Source of the DNA: Branchiostoma belcheri
Lineage: Eukaryota; Chordata; Leptocardii; Amphioxiformes; Branchiostomatidae
Length of the DNA: 64,000 bases
Direction: 5' to 3'
NCBI RefSeq assembly: GCF_001625305.1
Contig: NW_017802769.1
Span: forward strand, 1 to 64,000
Part shown: positions 58,022-64,000 of the stretch, piece by piece
Position numbering within the stretch: the first letter of the stretch is position 1
How the letters are laid out: every line of letters begins with the position of its first letter
The notes under the pieces: generated by a model
Databases searched by the model: none
Told to the model about the DNA's origin: nothing
What the model saw: only the letters and a program-made list of their open reading frames with translations
Program-made: the position numbers and the translations under genes

Positions 58022-61000
58022 GAGGAGGAACGGGTTGAGAGAGAGAGAGAGATCCAGCTTTTGGGCTGGATGCTGAGGACAAGAAGGTTTAGGAATGGAC
58101 AATGAATGGATCGGTACGAAGACAGATAGATGTGCTTGTCAATGTGTGCAACAAAAACAAGAAGTCTGGGGGCTATATAGTTACAAACTTCTTAACACTG
58201 TTCAGTTATTGTACTCTACTAACTGTTTCTTTGTAAGTTTATAGAACATATTTCTTTAGCTTAAATACATGTCAGTCATGTAGCTTGTATGTTTAAGTTA
58301 ATGCCGATATTGGAACTATGTTGTTATTTACTTTCATATTTCATATTACTGAAGCATCATACAGTAGTTTCTGCTTAAGATATAAGAGAATGGCGCTGTT
58401 GTTTCAGGTAAGATATTGTCACAATGTTCTAAAGCAATGCAGTGCAAATATTTGTGAGTCACAAAAGACATTTCTGGTCAACACGTCAAAGGCATTTTCC
58501 GACTTTCCTTTCTATGAATGTTAACTTCCAAATTACACCTGATTTCATGCACTTCAATTCTTCAGAAATGAAAGATATTTTGTTTTTGACCCCGAAACAG
58601 TGGAAAATAAAGAACTCGGATGGTATGTGGTACATTAAATTGAAAAGAAAAATATTTGAGTAACAAAAAAAAGTGGTTGCTTTTCAACTCAAGCTTACAT
58701 AGGGCTTTAGGTTACATTGTGTTTTGTTGTCTTGTTTTGTTTTGTTTTGTGGAGAGATTCGATATTGTTTTCCTTCCTGTTTGTGTTTATGATAGGATGT
58801 CTCGGCTAAAGCAATGTCAGAACAACATCTCTGTTTATAGTTTGTTATATTTTCTATAAGAAAAATCTAAATCAAAGAGAGCTGGTGCATGACATTTTCT
58901 AAATCATCAGCACCAATGCCTTGTCTTTGAATTCATGAGAACTGTCTCTTGTGGCACTCGGTTTGCACATCTTGTTGCCACTTGTTACAAGAAAAAAATG
59001 TGAGAAAGATTACTTTGTGCAAATCAGTTCTTTCACATTTCTATTTGCAATTCAGTTTTGCATCGCCTTTGCATCTATTGTATGTTGTGCAGACAGTTGC
59101 TTTCTTCTATATGTTGCAGTGTTATTTACAGACTTGCACTTCTGACATGCATCCTATTTCCATTGCAATGTCATATGCAAAGAGTACGTTGCGGATTTTA
59201 GCGAGAAAGGCAATGTTGCAGTTTTAACTACATTAAGTGCAATCATTTATGTTTTGTTGATGTTGCTGTATCATTTTATGTGTCAGATTAATGCTCTTAA
59301 AGTTGCTTAAAAGCCACAACTACTGTACAATATACGGGTATAAGTTGCTACAAACCTTGCTCTTAACTAGGGTACATGCCATCGTTAGTAAAGTTATGGC
59401 TAGAAATGCTGTCACAGGTTTTGGTGGGAGACTAGACTTGGGCTGAGACCTGTTTATTTTATCTCGCTGGTATGGCCAGGCTTTCGCCTCACTGCCTCGG
59501 ATAGCGAGTTTTTCTTCCGTATGTCCTCTGGGACATAGTCTCCTTATATTTGCGTCCCGAAGTGTAACTCCCATCTTAGTTTGTGACATGCTAAGTACCT
59601 TGCCTTGGCTTGGTTGTTGGGACTTGCCCCATGCCTACACACATGTACGTTTTGGCATATCACATCAGCACAGTATGGCTGATGTCTTCAGGGCCCCAAC
59701 ACACACCTACTATCCTCCCTGCTTGTCCCACATACTGTCAAATAGGGCTGTAAGGGACATGTTCATGTTCTTTTTCTCGAGAAAAGGAGGATTTCTTTTC
59801 AAGACCAAGTCCACGTGGCAAGGTTATGCAAAATGATGTCTGGATTAGGAATATATGTTGGAAGAGATGGCTGTCCTAGTTAACTGCACTGCTATTTAGT
59901 TAAGGAAATATCATTTGTTCAGAAAATTCCCATCGCATTATGTTTGTGCATCTATGTTAGTAGTAGCAAACCATTGCCCACATTTTGGGGAAGTATCATG
60001 TTTTGTTCAAGTTGGTATCAGACACAAATCATTAATTAAGTTCTGAAGCAAAAATAAATATGTACTTCTGTGTATTGATACTATTCAGAGTATAACAGAA
60101 TGCATGTTAGGCACTTGAGATTACAAAAAACCATGTGCACCTTTGTTAAACCATCAAAGAAAAATTCAATTTGAAAAAAAAAGACATCAGTGTCTGAAAA
60201 AGAAAGAATTGAGTGCATCAAGCCAGACCCACAAACTGAAGAGAGTAATAAAAAAAGTATAAGACAGCCATCAAGTAATACATGTAATGAATATGCTTCA
60301 ACGTCAAAAGATGCTGACTGAAGTTTTATTCTTTTATCATTATTCATTTCATTACTTTTCTATAGCATCATTATGAGAAAAAGACGAGCAATTGTGTACA
60401 ATGTCTTCAATCATGAAACAAGCCAGTACAATAACCTTTGCTTCAAGTGACACTACTTACATTGCTGTATCTTATCCTAATTTTTTGTTATAAAAACAAG
60501 CTACTCACACATTTATTCATTGACATGTTTAACAAAGCCAGTATTCAGATGTATTATCTCTTTACCATACCAGTACAAATTATGGTAACTTACAAACCTC
60601 ATGACATCAGTACATAATAACAATAAAGCCTCCAGACCCTAACTGCAACTTGAAATAGTCTTTGTTCCTTTCTTCATTTTGTCACGAACCATCGAAGTAC
60701 ATTTTGTACCAAAAACCACTACATATAACATTATGTATATAGTGACACTGAACATCATAAAGATATAACCAAGGGCATTAACAGTTAACGTTATATATTA
60801 AGTCCTTGATATAACTGTAGTATAAGTAACCATTCCTCAGTTCATTCATGTAAACATCCACAGAAGAGGCAGGGTGTATATGTATTATGTCAGCTTAAAA
60901 TTCTTTCGTTGAGTAATACTTAGTACCTTGATAGAAACCTTACCTTGACAGAAACTACACTTTCGTATTTGAAATTTTATTGATGATAAGCATATTTCTT

Positions 61001-61190
61001 GGACAATAATGTTAAAACACTGGAGAGGTTTATTGGGAAAAATTATTTCTGAGCCAGTCCTCAAGGAAAGAATTCAGTCCTGGTGGGAATTATTATGGAG
61101 GAAAATGTACTGTATGCTGGTGCGAATCTGCACTTACGCAATCACTGGCTACCGTCTGCCTGTTTCCTGGTGCGAATCTGTAACCAGCCA
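58022..61190. other. MARF1 3' UTR and spacer
   Basis: AT-rich. AATAAA hexamers at 58606-58611 and 60053-60058 are candidate MARF1 polyadenylation sites. The short open frames here show no family signature. No RNA gene is seen. Confidence 0.45.
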
Positions 61191-61199
61191 ATGACCCGC

Positions 61200-61616
61200 T
61201 AGTGAAGAGAGGTGTGTCCTCCCGAACAGGTCAGAGGTCACGTTAAGGTTGTGTACACGGTGCCATGGTTGTGCAGGTATGTTTGCGTGCGAGATCGCCT
61301 AGATTCTTGCGTCTTGATTCGCTTAGACCGTGATCTAAAGATTGTTCCGACCCGAGACAAAGGAGCGGGGCGGTTCTGGATCAAGTGGAGCCTGGATTGG
61401 AAGGCAGAACGGTCGCAGGAAAGAACTGAGTTGAGCGACACAGTTTTTTTTCGCGACTAGGATATCACAGACACTAACGGTGCCTTCCGGAGTTCTAGTT
61501 TTGTGGACAACGTAGTTTCATGTTTTAGTAGATCAGAACACGATCTGGGTAGTTTCAGGACCTGATTTTGTTCACCAGGAAGATGTGAAGAAGGAATACC
61601 GTCTTCGGCGTTCGAG
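61200..61616 (+). promoter_or_regulatory. Probable CCDC33 promoter and 5' UTR exon
   Basis: This stretch has more CG dinucleotides than its flanks and ends in a good donor (TTCGAG|GTAACT). The ATG exon of CCDC33 starts after CTTTGCACAG|ATAG at 62242, so an upstream non-coding exon is required and this is the best candidate. The transcription start cannot be fixed. Confidence 0.35.
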
Positions 61617-62249
61617 GTAACTCAAAACAGTTGTTCATGAGTATAATCATGGAGGTTAGAACTCCATTGTATAATTTTAGACAGTATGGGTCCATTTACA
61701 TGCTAATCTCTACTACTAGCTACTAACTTTGCTCAGGTAAAGAATGTTTACAATGCAGGAAGTGACCCATCATGTACTGTGATAGTAACGACCATCACTC
61801 AGTTCAGTTTTGTTCCTTAAGTTAATTGAGCTTTACAGTTGCATTTAGGAAGAAAATTTTGCATTGCCAAACTTTCCTTCCGTAACTCCATTGCTACCAA
61901 TTTTACAATATTGTGTGTGCTTATTGCTATAGGCTGTTACACATTTCTAGCCTTGTGACAACAATTGCAGGTATAAACATAGAAAAAAATGATATATGTA
62001 TCAGACTTCTATAACTCAGAAATATTCTTTATAAAGTTCGATCGAATGAGAAAAATTCTTTGTATACAACTTAAATAAAAGTGTCCACATAAGACTAGAA
62101 GACACATTTGTAATGTTAACTGCCATGCCAAGGCATAACTACAAGTACAACAGTCAAATTTTATAAGATGTTTGCTTTGGAAATAACAATTGTTTGGTAG
62201 CTGATATACATGTCGTTATTACTAATTTTTTTCTTTGCACAGATAGAAA

Positions 62250-63030
62250 ATGGCTTCCAGCGTTCCATCCATCCAGGACAGAACTCTGAACTTTGATTTT
62301 GACATTCTGAACGCCCAATTTAACCACAATGGGCGCTACTTCCTGAAACTGTCGGTAAAGAACCCCATGTTTGGTGTGGACGGCATCTCTGTGAGACTGA
62401 ACGATGCAGAACCAGGACAGGAAAAGGACGAGGCAGAGGAACAAACGGGTAGGTTGTTTAGTGACACTTAATGGTTTCATGTATTGCTGTAAATCAAAGA
62501 CTTGCTTCAGGTAACTATATATAGCATCCATATTTAGCATCTTTTCCACTGAGGCCACTGTGTTTTCTGTTTCCCGACCGACCCTAGAAAAACTGCTGAC
62601 CCTAGCCTTTTTAGGTGGACCCCTGCAAGGGACATAAAGTTTTTGACCCGATTGACCATTTATTTAAGCTCCATGATCTGACATCTGAGTGATGAAACAT
62701 TGTACAATCGGTTTTCCAACATCGAAAATATAAGTGCCCTCATACAAGTTTTACTTTATTGCATACGCTGCATGACTAGAGATCGACAAAGTCTAATAAA
62801 AAAGGAAAGAAAAAAATCCCCACCAACTGGCCCTAATTTGTTCTGGACTTAAACAGGAAACACAATATTTTGTTCCTTAAGGCCTTATGTAGCATCTATT
62901 GCACTGATACATAAAATACAAATTGATGCATTTACATATGTTGTTTCTGTTGCAGATATTGTGGAGCAGACTGATATCGATGCCCTGTCCACCTTCCAGA
63001 ACCACAAGTTCACCTTCCTCCTGCCCAGAG
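62250..63030 (+). CDS. CCDC33: CCDC33-like protein, first two coding exons (gene continues past the window)
   Basis: Exons 62250-62448 and 62956-63030 join in phase 1. They read LNFDFDILNAQFNHNGRYFL, then KLSVKNPMFGVDGISVRLND, an acidic stretch, TDIVEQTDIDALSTFQNHKF and TFLLPRG. This order (a FxFEVLxVxFNxxGRYxLxLS strand pair, VND, TDVIEQ, KFxFxLPKG) matches the N-terminus of vertebrate CCDC33, a testis-enriched C2-domain and coiled-coil protein of uncertain function. The donor at 63030 (CAGAG|GTGATC) is weak. No further exon was recognised before 64000. Confidence 0.72.
62560..62873. mobile_element. Dispersed element, copy 2 (CCDC33 intron 1)
   Basis: Reverse-oriented relative of 42583-42975 (GACCGACCCTAGAAAAACTG, CCTAGCCTTTTTAGGTGGAC, CATCGAAAATATAAGTGCCC). 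Confidence 0.7.
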
Positions 63031-63074
63031 GTGATCATTTATTTTAATTACATTGATGTATAACTTTTAAGTGT

Positions 63075-63192
63075 TAGTCTGGGTACCATCCTGGTTATTT
63101 TACGTCTTCTTAGCACAGCAGTCGCTACCCATATTGATGTATAGCAACTATTAGAGAGCAGACATAAACCAACCAGGATGGTACCCAGGCTA
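63075..63192. mobile_element. 118-bp MITE with near-perfect terminal inverted repeats
   Basis: TAGTCTGGGTACCATCCTGG at the left and CCAGGATGGTACCCAGGCTA at the right are inverted with one mismatch over 22 bp. It is flanked by or ends in TA, as mariner-type insertions are. Confidence 0.85.
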
Positions 63193-64000
63193 CATAAATG
63201 TAGCTATTAGGCAACAATGTAATTTATCAGTTCATGAATTAAGATCAATGCATCCGTAAATAATTTTATCAGGTTAGTAAATGATTGAATATTAAAGTTC
63301 TTTTATTCACATGCATTCGTTTTACATGAGCCAACTGAGGAACCTAGTAAAAGAAATGGTTGTGTATAAAAGAACTTTTTTTAAGATTAATACAGCTGTA
63401 CATGAAAGATCAACATCGAAAAACAGTCCAAATGGAAAAGTAAACAACTGGCATCAGTAAGTGAATTTTAGTGACATTCAAGTTTTCTACCCTATACTGG
63501 AGGAACAAAATCTAGGGCTGGCAAAAAAACCTGCCAAGAACCAGGGAAATAGATTGATATGGCTTCAGGAACTGACCATGAAGGATTGCTATAGGGGGCA
63601 AATACTGTATTGTTTTCTTTCCATCATTGTTTTCCACCAACCTCTGAATGATCCTTCAAGTCATTTGATCCTCCCACTTAAGCTTGTACAACCACAAAGC
63701 ACATATCATGAATTTGATCCAGACTCAACAGTGGAATGCAATTTTATTTTTGTGGGAGACTTACTAGATAAGACTTATGTTATGATAAATTGTTTCATAT
63801 TTTTATACAGTAATGGGTAATAATGACAATGGCAAATTCAAGAATTCTCATGTTGCCCAATGGATTTGACATGCTGTATTTAATTATGTGGGTTGAAGTA
63901 GTCAATCAATTGCCAGTCAATGACATTGACTATCAATTACATCGTACTGAATTCTTTTGCACCCATTTCATTACTTTAGTGAAGCACACAACACAGATTC

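Noticed and set aside
59320-59589. Minus-strand 89-residue frame downstream of MARF1
   Set aside because: No family match, no splice context, in probable 3' UTR or spacer.

Overview
The window reads as a cephalochordate (amphioxus, Branchiostoma-like) nuclear genome segment. The sequence shows intron-rich genes with strict GT-AG junctions, codon-clean exons of chordate gene families, long AT-rich introns packed with short non-autonomous transposons, and very frequent palindromic ACATGTA-type words. No bacterial, viral or organellar gene is seen, and there is no CRISPR array or true tRNA/rRNA gene.

Five protein-coding loci were assembled by hand from splice sites and reading phase. (1) A leucine-rich-repeat transmembrane receptor (773-3913, +) has an apparent frameshift in its second exon. 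(2) HAUS8, an augmin subunit (6839-17633, +), has 19 phase-consistent exons and 685 residues, with a long N-terminal extension. (3) NDE1/NDEL1, a dynein/LIS1 regulator (35785 down to 21352, -), has 8 exons and 332 residues; an alternative last exon lies at 27240-27465. (4) MARF1, a NYN-RRM-LOTUS RNA regulator (39088-58021, +), has 27 exons and 1792 residues, with all eight LOTUS modules. (5) The first two coding exons of CCDC33 (62250 onward, +) are present and the gene leaves the window.

Layout: HAUS8 and NDE1 converge, and the ~3.7 kb between their coding ends looks like 3' UTR and spacer. NDE1 and MARF1 are divergent across a ~3.3 kb gap. Human MARF1 and NDE1 are also head-to-head neighbours, so this pair appears to be an old chordate linkage. 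MARF1 is followed by 4.2 kb of 3' UTR/spacer before CCDC33. HAUS8 and NDE1 both act on microtubules and the spindle, but their convergence is probably incidental.

The introns are the accessory part. They hold several families of inverted-repeat elements, some present two or three times in the window, plus tRNA-derived SINE copies and relics of non-LTR retrotransposon C-termini. One of those relics is read through in frame from a MARF1 exon. HAUS8 intron 1 carries a 131-bp tandem duplication. In MARF1 an exon start has been triplicated with a 120-bp period, and both extra copies have lost the splice AG. No wholly new gene system is evident. The best leads are the LRR frameshift and tyrosine-repeat tail, the HAUS8 extension, the alternative NDE1 ends, the MARF1 decoy exons and the retrotransposon read-through.
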